DNA of 64,000 nucleotides from Cryomorphaceae bacterium (GTDB lineage Bacteria; Bacteroidota; Bacteroidia; Flavobacteriales; UBA7430), in the NCBI GenBank assembly GCA_019649675.1, contig BOWN01000002.1, positions 62,001-126,000 on the forward strand, read 5' to 3'. The position numbers and the translations under genes were made by a program. The notes below the pieces were generated by a model, which saw only the letters and a list, made by a program, of their open reading frames with translations, had not been told where the DNA came from and made no database searches. Of this stretch, positions 45,210 through 55,713 are shown piece after piece (position 1 is the first letter of the stretch; every line of letters begins with the position of its first letter).

Positions 45210-47105
45210 ATGTTAAGGCGTTTACTTTTGTTCATTATCTTTCTTTGGACGAGTTCATCTTATAGTCAAGATACTATTCCCTATCAAAATTCTTTCAGTA
45301 GTAACATTTTAAGCACTAAAAACCCTTCAACCTCTATTTCATTTTCAGGTTTTTACAGGTTCTTAGGTTATGTAAGAAATCAACAAGAGACTTTTCCCAA
45401 TAACAGTGGTAAAACACTAGTAATAAGTTCAGGTGATACTTATAGAGAACCAATGTTTCTTTTGAAACTAAACGGTAAAACAAGAGACAATATCACATTT
45501 GGTGCTGACCTTATGATCAATAGTTTATATAAAGGACCTTCAACAGCTCCGCAACCTTTAACACTGGATCTTGGACTAAATATGTCTACATCAATTACCA
45601 CGAAACATGGAATATTCAAATTCAAATCTGGAGGTGTTTCATGGTATAGACAAAGCCGACTTACTGTATGGGGAAATCGATCATTAAACAGAATGAGCAT
45701 ATTTGAGAGAAGACCACAAACTCCTTTAAATAAAATACCAATTAACCGTTATTTAAATTATTACAATAGTGGGTTAATTGATGAAGGAATTCGTTATGGA
45801 AGTCGAGCATTTCAAGGCATCTTCCTTCAAGGATCAAAGCTTCCATTTAATTTTTCTTTAAAAGGTGTTATCGGAAAAAGTAATTTCAATCGCTCCTTAC
45901 TTGAAACAAGTGATAATTTTACTGGATGCTTTCAACTTAAAAATACGCCAAATAATTCATCTAAAATTACTTATAACTATCTTTCCTCATGGGCAAATAT
46001 TGATTCTTTAAGTGATGACAGAAGAAACTATTTCATTCATACACTTGAATTTGACAAAAAATGGAATAAATTACAAGTTCAAATGGAATTGGGACTAGGA
46101 AAATACCAAGATCCTACTAGAAATTTAGGGTATGGAGAAGCAATTCTTTTAAATATTAAAACTGAAAAATCAGCAAAAGTTCCAATAAATGCTCAGCTTT
46201 ACAGAATTTCACCTCAATTTGTAAATGTTACAGGTAACTTTTTGAACACTTCAGTTCTTGAGGTATTTCCAAATGTAGAAGGTATAGGAACCACGGTAAG
46301 AACACCTTATCAAAGTCCAATGGTCGGGCTCGGTTCCCCAGTAAATAACAGACAAGGTGTTTCAATAAATGCAGATATTACTCTAGGTCAACTAAAGCTG
46401 AATGGAGGTATTGGAGTTTTTACTGAAATTGACACATCATACGCAGCATTATCTTATATCCACAATGTGAATGGACAAACGCTTTCAAGAATCTATTTAT
46501 TTGCTCAAAACTGGGGGCCATACAATGCATTAAACTCAACATACAGAGGTATATTTGAAAATGTAAATATAAGTGATACAACTGCAACCGGGCTTGCAAA
46601 CTTCAAAAAGTTTTTCAACACCATTGAATTTCAAGCCAAATACAATAACAAGATTTTCGGAAAGAACTATTATATCTTTTCCTTAACACGTCTCAATTCT
46701 TGTCAGAAAAATTTAAATATACTTCCTCAGGTTGGCGAACAAGCACTAATTAGTCAACTTAGTGAAGAAATAGACTTAAGTGTTGATATGAGCAAGAATA
46801 CAACACTTGTTTTTAGCTATGGTATAGAAAAAATATTAGGTAATGCTTCTACAGATACAGGAGACAGCCAAGAAGCTACAGCTACAAGTACCTTTTTTGA
46901 AAAATTGGGCTTAGATAATCTTTTCAGGTATACAAATGCTAGGAACCAAAAAAATAGATTCTTTGGCTTTGGTTTAGATTATCAAATAGGTCAAAATGCA
47001 ATGATATTTTTACGGCATAACCGATACCGATATTTTGACCCAAATTTTATTGAAAATCATTTGAAAGGTTGGGAAACGATCCTTGAATTAAAAATAAATT
47101 TTTAA
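45210..47105 (+). CDS. Outer-membrane beta-barrel protein, unknown family
   Basis: 631 residues, intact. Signal peptide MLRRLLLFIIFLWTSSSYSQ. The body alternates polar and hydrophobic residues in short strands (ISFSGFYRFLGYVRNQ, ITFGADLMINSLYKG, LKLNGGIGVFTEIDT, RFFGFGLDYQIGQNAMIFLR) and ends on an aromatic strand with Phe (ILELKINF), all typical of an outer-membrane barrel. No TonB box or plug seen, and not SusC. Four bases separate it from the next barrel gene. In this locus it may be a porin for oligosaccharides; that is inference from position. Confidence 0.78.
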   Translation: MLRRLLLFIIFLWTSSSYSQDTIPYQNSFSSNILSTKNPSTSISFSGFYRFLGYVRNQQETFPNNSGKTLVISSGDTYREPMFLLKLNGKTRDNITFGADLMINSLYKGPSTAPQPLTLDLGLNMSTSITTKHGIFKFKSGGVSWYRQSRLTVWGNRSLNRMSIFERRPQTPLNKIPINRYLNYYNSGLIDEGIRYGSRAFQGIFLQGSKLPFNFSLKGVIGKSNFNRSLLETSDNFTGCFQLKNTPNNSSKITYNYLSSWANIDSLSDDRRNYFIHTLEFDKKWNKLQVQMELGLGKYQDPTRNLGYGEAILLNIKTEKSAKVPINAQLYRISPQFVNVTGNFLNTSVLEVFPNVEGIGTTVRTPYQSPMVGLGSPVNNRQGVSINADITLGQLKLNGGIGVFTEIDTSYAALSYIHNVNGQTLSRIYLFAQNWGPYNALNSTYRGIFENVNISDTTATGLANFKKFFNTIEFQAKYNNKIFGKNYYIFSLTRLNSCQKNLNILPQVGEQALISQLSEEIDLSVDMSKNTTLVFSYGIEKILGNASTDTGDSQEATATSTFFEKLGLDNLFRYTNARNQKNRFFGFGLDYQIGQNAMIFLRHNRYRYFDPNFIENHLKGWETILELKINF

Positions 47106-47108
47106 CCT

Positions 47109-48863
47109 ATGAAAAGAGGTATAATACTTTTACTTGTTTTTTTCGCAGTCTTATTTTCTGCTATTAATCTCCATGCTCAAAATAATGAGAACATATGGTT
47201 TGACGGACTCTCCCGCTCCTACTTTACTCGAGATGCCATAGACAAAAACGTATCAGATGATACATTATCTGCAAGAAACATTTCAAATGGCTATAATCTA
47301 TTAGATCTTAATACTCATGTGAATCCTATCAAGGATATTGAAATTTTTGCGCAGCTCAGAATACGTAATTCATTTGGAAGCTTTTTTGGTTCAGGTACAG
47401 AAATAAATGTCCGACAACTTAGGGCAAAAGGTGTCATAAATAATAAGATTCGTTTTAGTGTTGGCGATCTTTTTCTCAAGCAAAATAAATTCACTCTTTA
47501 TAATTACGATGAAGAACTTTCTAGTTTTGAAAATGACATGCTAAAGCCTTATCGCGACATAATTCATTATGAAAACTTTTATACAGAAAATAGATGGCGT
47601 TTACAAGGGATTCAAACTGATTTCTCCTTTGAATTTGACCGATTTATTAGAAACTTAGGCTTTGATTTTTTTATTACGCGACCTCGTGGATCAAGTCAAA
47701 TAAACGAAACTACATATTCTAGTGATCTTTTACTTTCAGGAGGTTCTATGGTTTCTGAAATAAATAAAAGATTTACAATATCAACAAACTATATTAACTT
47801 ATTTGAATTGGCATCTAGCGGAACAAATAACATCTCCGTGCGAAACCCTATTTATGATATATCTCTACTGCATCATTTTACTACCGACAAGTATCTTATT
47901 GAACAGCAGCTTCAAAGTGGTTTCTCTGAAAGATATTGGCTCCACTCTGAGCTTAATAATGGAATATCAGATTCAATATCAAATGATACAAAAGGAATGT
48001 ACTTTCAATTTGACAATAAATATCTTAAGAAAGATTCTACACTATCTTTAACATTTGGTTATCGTTATGTAGACCTAATTTTAGAAGTGCTGGTGCCCAA
48101 ACCAGGCGCTTGGATTATGCTGCAGGTAACAGTAACTCGATTTATCCGATTTACACAATATGTCTTTGATTAGACCGCCCTCTGTGTTTGACCTTGTTAC
48201 AGATGAGCAATTGTATAACCAAGACCTATCGAGTACCCTAATGGTGTTCAATCCTATTTATTCAAATATATTGCCTTATGGAGACGCTACGCCAAATAGA
48301 ACAGGAATCTATTTAAAGGCAAAAATAGACAACAAAAACAAAGTGGTTGTTTCTAAAATTAATGCAGGCTTTTTAAGGAAGTAATAGGTCAAGGTGCCTC
48401 AGAAAAAAGGAACTTTGTGCTTATTAAAGGAGCATTTAAAATAAATTTTCACAAGTGGATGAAGTGGGAAAAAGAATTAAGTCTAGCTAGCTCATCAGAG
48501 AGTGAACATACAAGGAGAGATGGTGAAGATATTTCTTCTGTAAATTTATTTAGCCACCAGATGAATGTATCTGTGAATGCTGAACTAATCAAAAAGTTTT
48601 TAATTCAAGCATCATACAAGCATTTCAGTGCCGATGGAAACGAATTCATAACACAACGTGATAATTATGGAAATATAACTTATTTTACGTCAACACAGAT
48701 TGACCAAAGTGATCATATACTATCTTGTGGAATGCTATATAAATTTAGAAAAAATGTATATGCTAATATAAATTATAACTGGTGGGGTAGTAAATTTACT
48801 GATCAACAATATTCAGATTACAAATACAATAGACTAATATTCATTTTATCTGTAAAATTATGA
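47109..48863 (+). CDS. Second outer-membrane beta-barrel protein (frameshifts)
   Basis: Signal peptide MKRGIILLLVFFAVLFSAINLHAQ. Barrel-type strands follow (IEIFAQLRIRNSFGSFFG, IRFSVGDLFLKQNKF, FLIQASYKHFSADGNEF, VYANINYNWWG), ending FILSVKL. About 580 residues with breaks near 48070, 48150 and 48385. The N-terminal half resembles porin-like proteins that scaffold surface complexes, but I recognise no family. It starts 4 bp after the first barrel, and its stop overlaps the next lipoprotein start (ATGA). Likely co-assembled with its neighbours. Confidence 0.75.
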
Positions 48864-49909
48864 ACATAAAAACAAAACTTATTTTTATTTCAGGCTTAGT
48901 ATGCTTCCTTTGTAATTGCACAAAAATGGAATTCGAAGGGCCGTCAATTGCAAACCTATATGGTGATTTTGAGTTAATCGAGCCTTTAAAAATTACAAAT
49001 AAAAACCCTAATTTTTCGAATAATGAACAAGTAGGTTTTCATTGTGTGTTCAACAAACCAGTTGAATGGAAAATTAGTATTTTAGGATTAATTACGAGTG
49101 CTAATAGGGAAATTTCCGGATTTTCAAGTCTTATTGACTCAAATATTATTATTTGGAATGGAGGACCATTACAACTTCCGTTTTTTTCAGAAGAAGATTG
49201 TGCTGTCGAGTTGACAATTGAAAATGAAGTTGATACTTTAAGAGATACCATCACTATTGTTTCATCTAAAACATATGAAGATGGAATCTGGCTGGAGGAC
49301 TTTGAAGATGGTCTTCCTTCTAATAGTCTTGTTTATTATAATACTGATGGTGGTGGTATGACTTTTTCTGTAGAAAATGACAATGCATTACTAGGAAGTA
49401 GTTACTTTAAAATGGGTGGTAGAGTTAATTGGGACTGGCCACTTGGAAATCTTGACATACCTATTAATATTAATAATGTTAACCAAAATTCAGATAATCT
49501 CTACGTTAATATAGGTATACTTTCAGACTTAGAAGACCTTCATACCGGACAATTTATTAATATTTTAGTTTCAGAAGAGACTAATACACCTTTTAATGAT
49601 AATCTAAACAATAATGCCTCAGATCTATTTGAATCAACAATGGAAGTATACAAGATGAAAGTATTTGTAGATTGGGATGGTTGGCAAATGAAATCATTCA
49701 GATATTCAGATTTTGAACCTGTATCACCTAACAATCAGGATATTAATTTTAATATGAATCCAAACGATATTAGGGCAATTCGAATTTCTTGTCAAGCATG
49801 CCCCTCCTCTACTGGAAATCCCATTTGTCCTGAAAATTTTGGCAAAGATGTCAGAACAGATATAGATCATATTATTTTTACTGCAAATTCTAGCTTATTA
49901 GACCAATAA
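48860..49909 (+). CDS. Lipoprotein with glycan-binding-like domain
   Basis: 349 residues, intact. Lipoprotein signal FISGLVCFLCNCTKMEFEGP. An N-terminal Ig-like part (NKPVEWKISILGL, LTIENEVDTLRDTITIVSS) is followed by a jelly-roll-like domain (GIWLEDFEDGLPSN, VFVDWDGWQMKSFRYSDFEP, DIDHIIFT) reminiscent of CBM11 or the surface glycan-binding proteins of Bacteroidota. No hydrolase residues seen. Start overlaps the barrel stop by four bases (ATGA) and the stop overlaps the next start by one (TAATG): strong translational coupling. Probably binds the substrate of the locus at the cell surface. Confidence 0.8.
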   Translation: MNIKTKLIFISGLVCFLCNCTKMEFEGPSIANLYGDFELIEPLKITNKNPNFSNNEQVGFHCVFNKPVEWKISILGLITSANREISGFSSLIDSNIIIWNGGPLQLPFFSEEDCAVELTIENEVDTLRDTITIVSSKTYEDGIWLEDFEDGLPSNSLVYYNTDGGGMTFSVENDNALLGSSYFKMGGRVNWDWPLGNLDIPININNVNQNSDNLYVNIGILSDLEDLHTGQFINILVSEETNTPFNDNLNNNASDLFESTMEVYKMKVFVDWDGWQMKSFRYSDFEPVSPNNQDINFNMNPNDIRAIRISCQACPSSTGNPICPENFGKDVRTDIDHIIFTANSSLLDQ

Positions 49910-51084
49910 TGAAGTTGAAACTACAAATAGCTTTAGGATTTCTTATCTTTTGTATTCTGTCGTGTGATTCAATGCGTGAGGTTAGTATTTATGAACCATC
50001 TAAATCTATTTCAGCATTCGAAAAATTTCCTTACAAAATACTTTTTACCAGTTCTGAGGAGAATGGATTGTGGGGTGTAAAAAACAATACATGCAAGCAA
50101 GTTTCATTTGAAACAACCAATAATTATATCGGAAAAGATCACATTCATATTAAGTGGAATTCATCGTTGTGTAATTATATAGGATTGGGTCTGAAATGGG
50201 GTAATTATAAAGGTAAAAATCTTACTCCTTTAATCGAATCGACTGCTATAGAGCTACATTTGCGAATAGATTCAGGTTCTATTTCAAACGTACCTATGTT
50301 TTTCATTCTTGTGGACTATGGAGGAAATCAATGTAGAACTAAAATTAACTATTTAGATCTTGAGGGAGGAAAAATTGACACACAATGGAGACGAGTTCGT
50401 ATTCCTCTTAAGTCATTCAATTATGAAAAACGTGGAGTAAACATGAGCAATATAAAAGAGCTTCGTCTAGAGTTTCAAAGAAAAGGTGATCTCCACATTG
50501 ATAATATTATAATTGTACCTAATGAGCATAACTATAAGAAATTTAAGGATTCATCTACTAAAGTATTTAATTCACATCCTATCCAATTTGGAGTAGGAAA
50601 AGAATATTGGTGGGGTATTAATTCAAAATATTCAAAAAGCCTTCAATTTGGTAGCTCCTTTGATAATGAAAGTGTAATTGTTGACTTAGAGAAATCTAAT
50701 GAGGCAACTTGGAATACCTTTGGTTTTTCTCCTTACCAATGGATGCGTGTAGACCTATCCTCTATTTATTCGACATCAGCGATCAAATTTAAGCTTAAGG
50801 CAATCGAAATACCAAAGCTTCAAGCAGTATTATTTTCATATACAGGTAAAAATAGAAGACTACATAAAATATTAAATGAAAACCATTTTATCGATAAAGG
50901 AAACGGGAACTATGAAGCTTACCTTCCTTTAAAATCATTAATGGGACATAGCGAATTTAGATGGGATGCGCTTAAAGAAATTAGATTTAAAATTCTGAAG
51001 GGTTCTCAATTTGAAATAGGCGATTTTCAGCTTATTGAATTCCGCGGTAATCCTGAAAAACCAAACAAATGGAAAGGAATATAA
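49909..51084 (+). CDS. Second glycan-binding-like lipoprotein
   Basis: 391 residues, intact. Lipoprotein signal ALGFLIFCILSCDSMREV. The next part has jelly-roll features (WRRVRIPLKSFNYEKRG, NIKELRLEFQRKGDLHIDNI), with a second similar unit in residues ~220-385 (WMRVDLSSIYSTSAIKFKLK, WDALKEIRFKILKGSQFEIG). Both look like carbohydrate-binding sandwich domains. It overlaps the following glycoside hydrolase by 16 bases in another frame, so the two are likely translated together. No enzyme motif recognised. Confidence 0.78.
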   Translation: MKLKLQIALGFLIFCILSCDSMREVSIYEPSKSISAFEKFPYKILFTSSEENGLWGVKNNTCKQVSFETTNNYIGKDHIHIKWNSSLCNYIGLGLKWGNYKGKNLTPLIESTAIELHLRIDSGSISNVPMFFILVDYGGNQCRTKINYLDLEGGKIDTQWRRVRIPLKSFNYEKRGVNMSNIKELRLEFQRKGDLHIDNIIIVPNEHNYKKFKDSSTKVFNSHPIQFGVGKEYWWGINSKYSKSLQFGSSFDNESVIVDLEKSNEATWNTFGFSPYQWMRVDLSSIYSTSAIKFKLKAIEIPKLQAVLFSYTGKNRRLHKILNENHFIDKGNGNYEAYLPLKSLMGHSEFRWDALKEIRFKILKGSQFEIGDFQLIEFRGNPEKPNKWKGI

Positions 51085-52345
51085 ATCTATTTTTTAGCCT
51101 TGTATTTGCTTTATCAACTACCTTAAATACGTATGCTCAGGTAAGTAAAGTAGAAGTGACTACAAATGCATTGGGTAATTTTGAATTACAAAGAAATGGT
51201 AAACCTTATTATATAAAAGGAGCAGGTGCCAAGGATCATTTTGATCTTTTGGTCAGATCTGGAGCTAACTCAATTAGAGTTTGGAGCACAAATAACAAAG
51301 CTTTTTTGGATTCTGCTTATCACTATGGTCTGACTGTAACACTCGGTTTACATGTAAGACCTGAAAGAAGTGGTATGGACTACAATGACGAGTATGCAGT
51401 CAAAGGTCAGATTGAATATTTAAAGAACGAAGTATTGAAATATAAGGATCATCCAGCATTATTAGTCTGGGGTATTGGTAATGAGGTTGATCTTAAATAT
51501 AGTAATTTTAAAGTTTGGGAAACAATCGAAATAATTGCAAAATTTATTAAGGAGGTGGATCCGAATCATCCAACTATGACAGTAATTGCAGGAGTTGACC
51601 CATCAAAAGCTTTTCACATAAAAAAACATTGTCCAAGTATCGATATACTTGGACTGAATGTTATGGTTCAATCGAAAATGCAGGGATAAATCTCAGAAAG
51701 TTTAATTGGGATAAACCATACATAGTTTCCGAATGGGGTGTAAATGGACCATTTGAAGCTAAAAAAACATCATGGGAAGCCAAAATTGAACCGCCTAACG
51801 GCGTAAAAGCAGAACAGCGTATGCGAAGATATCTTGAGCTTATTGAAAAAGATAAAGAACGTTGTCTAGGAAGCTACTGTTTTCTTTGGGGGCAAAAACA
51901 AGAATCAACAGCTACTTGGCATGGAATGTTTCTAAGCAATGGAAATCCAACTGAGGCAGTTGATGTAATGCAGTATTGTTGGACAGGAGAATGGCCAGAA
52001 TCTCGAGCACCATCTATAAAAGATATATCATTAGAAAATATTGGATGGAGAAAAGATCATATTCTTGACTCTTCAACTCAAGCGACCTTGAATATTGAAT
52101 ACAATAAATACAACAACAATAAAGTAATAGTTGAATATATTCTATTTCCTGAAGCATTTAGTAATAAAATTGGAGGAGACATTCAAAAGTCACCAGACCC
52201 AATAGAATTTGAAATCGTCAAGAAGAGTGAGACTGAATTAACTTTTATAAGTCCAAATAAAAAAGGAGCTTACCGTCTTTTCGCGTATGTAAAAAACGAA
52301 ATTGGACAAAGTTCTGTGGCTAACATTCCCTTCATCGTCCAATAA
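51069..52345 (+). CDS. Secreted clan-A glycoside hydrolase, GH2/GH5-like (one frameshift)
   Basis: Signal peptide LFFSLVFALSTTLNTYAQ. TIM-barrel part: KPYYIKGAGAKDHFDLLVRS, NSIRVWSTNNKAFLDSA, then the acid/base Glu139 in LLVWGIGNEVDLKY. After a break near 51670 comes the nucleophile Glu in YIVSEWGVNGPFE. GSYCFLWGQKQESTATWHGM closes the barrel. The last ~115 residues are a beta domain. The two Glu at strand ends and the NGKPYYIKG opening fit the TIM barrels of GH2 relatives without the sugar-binding domain. Substrate unknown. It ends a coupled series and is 12 bp from a convergent sulfatase. Confidence 0.83.
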
Positions 52346-52357
52346 CTAACTTGTAAA

Positions 52358-53935
52358 CTATTTTTCAAAGTCTTTAATCAAAACCTCATATCCTGGTTTA
52401 AAGAGTAATACCTCTAAATCATCCTTGGGTAAAATAAGATCACCTTTTTTATAAATATTCCATTTCTTTTCTTTTTTATATCGCCAGCCCACTGATACGT
52501 GTAAATTATTAGGTTTAATTAGATAACCTAAATCAGTTATAGTAAGTTCTGGCATATTCAGCTTGGGAATAATGTAGTTGGTAAACATTGAATCAAGCAT
52601 AGCCGATTCGTTCATATTACCGAAATCAGACTCTTCCATCCACTTAAATAAATGATGGTGTAATATTTTACGAATCCGTTCGTATTTGGGATTATTTATT
52701 AAATTCTTAGTCTCATAGTAATCTTCCGAGACCTCATACAACTCAAAACGTTCCTTATTTTTGGAGAACCAATTAGAAAAATAAGTATTCAACTCATGAG
52801 TTTTATAAAGAGAATCTAATACCTGCATCGTTTTCATTTTTTGACGATAAATCACTGGCTGATAAACAGAACTTGTAGTATCACCGTTGTATATCAGTTT
52901 AAATTTTTTTCCTCGAATACTTCTGCGCTTATCAGTACTCGCATCAAAACGGTCAGTTGCAGCAAAAACATAATTACGCTTATCTTTGTTAAAGAAAGAA
53001 ATACCTTCAAATGAAAATTCTCTATCAATTTTTGCAGCATCGAGAATGGTCGGTGCAAAGTCAACAAAGCTAACAAGCTGATTTGTATTTCCTGTATTAT
53101 TATAGTCAATCCATTTAGCTATAAATGGAACTTTAATACCTGTCTCATAAATTGAACGTTTATAACGTGGAAACGGACCACCATGATCACTAAAGAAAAA
53201 TATAATAGTATTTTCATATAGATTATCAGCTTTTAATTGATTGATAATTAAGCCAATTTGTTTATCTAATTTTTCAATATTTTTATAATTAGTAACTATA
53301 TCGCTTTTAATACCATCATGATCAGGAAAAAATTTAGGTATTGAAACTTCTTTTAACTCATCTTCAGAATATTTTGTATTATTCTTCCAGATTCTTGACT
53401 CATGTGTTATGTTAAAATTGAATACAGAGAAAAAAGGCTGATCATCTTCTCTATTTCTCCAGTGAGCTTCTTTGCTACTATCATCCCAAGCTAACGGTGA
53501 AGTTATCATATTATAATCCTCTTTGGAATTGTTAGTACAATAATATCCATTAGCTCTTAAATCTTCAGTAAAGAACCGAATTGGTTTTTTTGGTTTAGCA
53601 CTATAATACGGAAGCGAATTGTGTGAATTAATTGTATTACTTTGCGCCGACTTTTTATAGGCTCGCATATGCTGAGTACCAAGTGTTGTAGGATACATCC
53701 CAGTAATAAGACTACTTCGACTCGGTGCACAAACTGGTGAAGGTGTGTAACAATTTTGATACACCAATCCATCCTTAGCTAGCTGATTAATATTTGGTGT
53801 ATTCGCACTTGAATCTCCATACATCGAAAAAAACAAGGATTGATCTTCACATACGAGCCATAAAAAATTTGGCGATTCTTGTCCGTTACAATATGCAGAA
53901 ACAAATAAAAAAAGAGAAAAAATATGTATTTTCAA
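52358..53935 (-). CDS. Sulfatase, S1 family, heparan-N-sulfatase-like
   Basis: 525 residues, intact. Signal peptide MKIHIFSLFLFVSAYCNGQ. NFLWLVCEDQSLFFSMYGD (metal site), CAPSRSSLITGMYPTTLGT with the modifiable Cys69, HMRAYKKS, IIFFFSDHGGPFPRYKRSIY, and EGISFF. The LGTQHMR segment after CxPSR is typical of the S1_8 / sulfamidase-like branch. Secreted to the periplasm. Convergent with the glycoside hydrolase and divergent from the next sulfatase, suggesting its own promoter in the 148-bp gap. Confidence 0.92.
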   Translation of the reverse strand: MKIHIFSLFLFVSAYCNGQESPNFLWLVCEDQSLFFSMYGDSSANTPNINQLAKDGLVYQNCYTPSPVCAPSRSSLITGMYPTTLGTQHMRAYKKSAQSNTINSHNSLPYYSAKPKKPIRFFTEDLRANGYYCTNNSKEDYNMITSPLAWDDSSKEAHWRNREDDQPFFSVFNFNITHESRIWKNNTKYSEDELKEVSIPKFFPDHDGIKSDIVTNYKNIEKLDKQIGLIINQLKADNLYENTIIFFFSDHGGPFPRYKRSIYETGIKVPFIAKWIDYNNTGNTNQLVSFVDFAPTILDAAKIDREFSFEGISFFNKDKRNYVFAATDRFDASTDKRRSIRGKKFKLIYNGDTTSSVYQPVIYRQKMKTMQVLDSLYKTHELNTYFSNWFSKNKERFELYEVSEDYYETKNLINNPKYERIRKILHHHLFKWMEESDFGNMNESAMLDSMFTNYIIPKLNMPELTITDLGYLIKPNNLHVSVGWRYKKEKKWNIYKKGDLILPKDDLEVLLFKPGYEVLIKDFEK

Positions 53936-54053
53936 GTTTTGTATTTTTTATCAATCACAAATTAATTCAATTAATTATATTAGCCTTCTTAAAACACTAA
54001 TATAACGACTCAAACCTAAAAGACAATGGTTTTTCTTTTCAATTGTAGTCTTA

Positions 54054-54069
54054 TAAAGTAATTACTTTA
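54054..54069. promoter_or_regulatory. 16-bp perfect palindrome TAAAGTAATTACTTTA
   Basis: Lies 14 bp before the ATG of the sulfatase at 54084, in the gap between two divergent sulfatase genes. The perfect dyad could be an operator. No matching second copy was noticed. Confidence 0.3.
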
Positions 54070-54083
54070 AAAATGATTTTAAT

Positions 54084-55674
54084 ATGAAACTTAACAGTCT
54101 TATCAGCATATTAAGCATAACTGGTCTTTTCCTACTCTCTCTTTGTGCATGTAATTCACCAAATGAAAAACAACAAGAAAATAAACCGCTAAATATCATT
54201 TACATCATGGCTGACGATCATGCATATCAGGCTGTTAGTGCTTATGGATCTGAAATCAGTAAACTTGCGCCAACTCCAAATATAGATCGTATTGCCAAAG
54301 AAGGTGCTCGAATGGATGCTGTTTACTGCACCAATTCTATATGTGGCCCTAGTAGATCCTCCATATTAACTGGTAAATTTTCACACGTCAATGGATTTTA
54401 TAAAAATGTTGATGGCGGAGACTTTAATGGTGAGCAACTTACATTTCCAAAAGTTTTCCAAAAATGGCTATCAAACTGCAGTCATCGGAAAATGGCACTT
54501 AGGAACAACGCCAACTGGTTTTGACTATTCTAAAGTTTTAATCAATTGGGGTGGACAAGGAACTTATTTCAACCCTCAATTTTGCATCAATGGACAAGAT
54601 ACCGTGACAGAAACTAAACTGCATTCAACAAAAATAATCGAAAATGATTGTTTGGATTGGCTATCAAACCGAGATACACAAAGCCCTTTATGCTATTATA
54701 TCAATTCAAGGCACCTCATAGGGATTGGAGGCCTGACTCTATGTATCATGAGCTGTTCAGCGATTTTGATTTCCCACTTCCAGAGACCTTTAACGATGAC
54801 TATGAGGGACGACTTGCAGCAAGCGAAAACATGATGGAAATTGGAAACCACTCAACAGAAGAGACATGAAGCAAACGCCTCCTCCAGGATTGTCTAGAAG
54901 AGATTCAATGCGCTGGCTTGCTTATGGAGACAAGGGACAATATTGGTCACCAAATGACACATTAAAAGGCGATGCTCTAAAATACTGGAAATATCAAACC
55001 TACATCAAAGACTATCTGAGATGTGTTGCTGGTATTGACCGAGCAGTCGGAAGTGTTTTAGATTATTTAGAAGAGAATGGGTTGAGTGAGAACACTATTG
55101 TAGTTATACCTCTGACCAAGGATTTTCCCTTTGGGAGAACATGGATGGTTTGATAAAAGATGGATGTATGAAGAATCTTTCAAGATGCCTTTCTTGATTA
55201 AAAATCCAAGAACTATTAAAGCGGGAAACCCTACCTCAGATGCCATGATAATGAATGTTGATTTTGCACCTACACTTTTGATATGGCAGGCCTAGAAGAC
55301 CTGCTGAGATGCAAGAAGAGCTTTAAAGGAGTGTTTGAAGGTGAAGAAAAAATCAAAGAAAATCTGTCTACTATCACTATTATGAGTACCCTATTTGGCA
55401 TAAAGTTCAACCACATTACGGAGTAAAAACAGATCGTTATAAACTAATGCACTTCTATTACTCAATGGATGAATGGGAATTATACGATCTAAAACAGATC
55501 CAAATGAAGTGCATAATATCTATTCAAAAGGCACCAGAAGAGTTAATTGATAGCCTGAAAAATGAACTCGAGGCACTTAGAAAAAAATATAAAGATGATG
55601 GCTCAATAGAACAAATGAAAATAATGACTGACACAGTTATTCAAGAGTTTACAACGAGCCTAATAAAATTATGA
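54084..55674 (+). CDS. Sulfatase, S1 family, GlcNAc-6-sulfatase-like (frameshifts)
   Basis: Lipoprotein signal [53 protein letters not shown], then [20 protein letters not shown] with Cys87 as the formylglycine site. [36 protein letters not shown] and [14 protein letters not shown] follow. The tail ([20 protein letters not shown]) is usual for the S1_11-like branch. About 530 residues. Breaks near 54460, 54690, 54840, 55125, 55280, 55320 and 55495. Probably a second exosulfatase of the locus. Confidence 0.85.
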
Positions 55675-55713
55675 AATAATTTTTCACCTTTTATTTAATT
55701 CAAATACATCATT

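Noticed and set aside
45210-48863. SusC/RagA TonB-dependent transporter
   Set aside because: Both proteins are too short (about 580-630 residues) and show no plug domain or TonB box.
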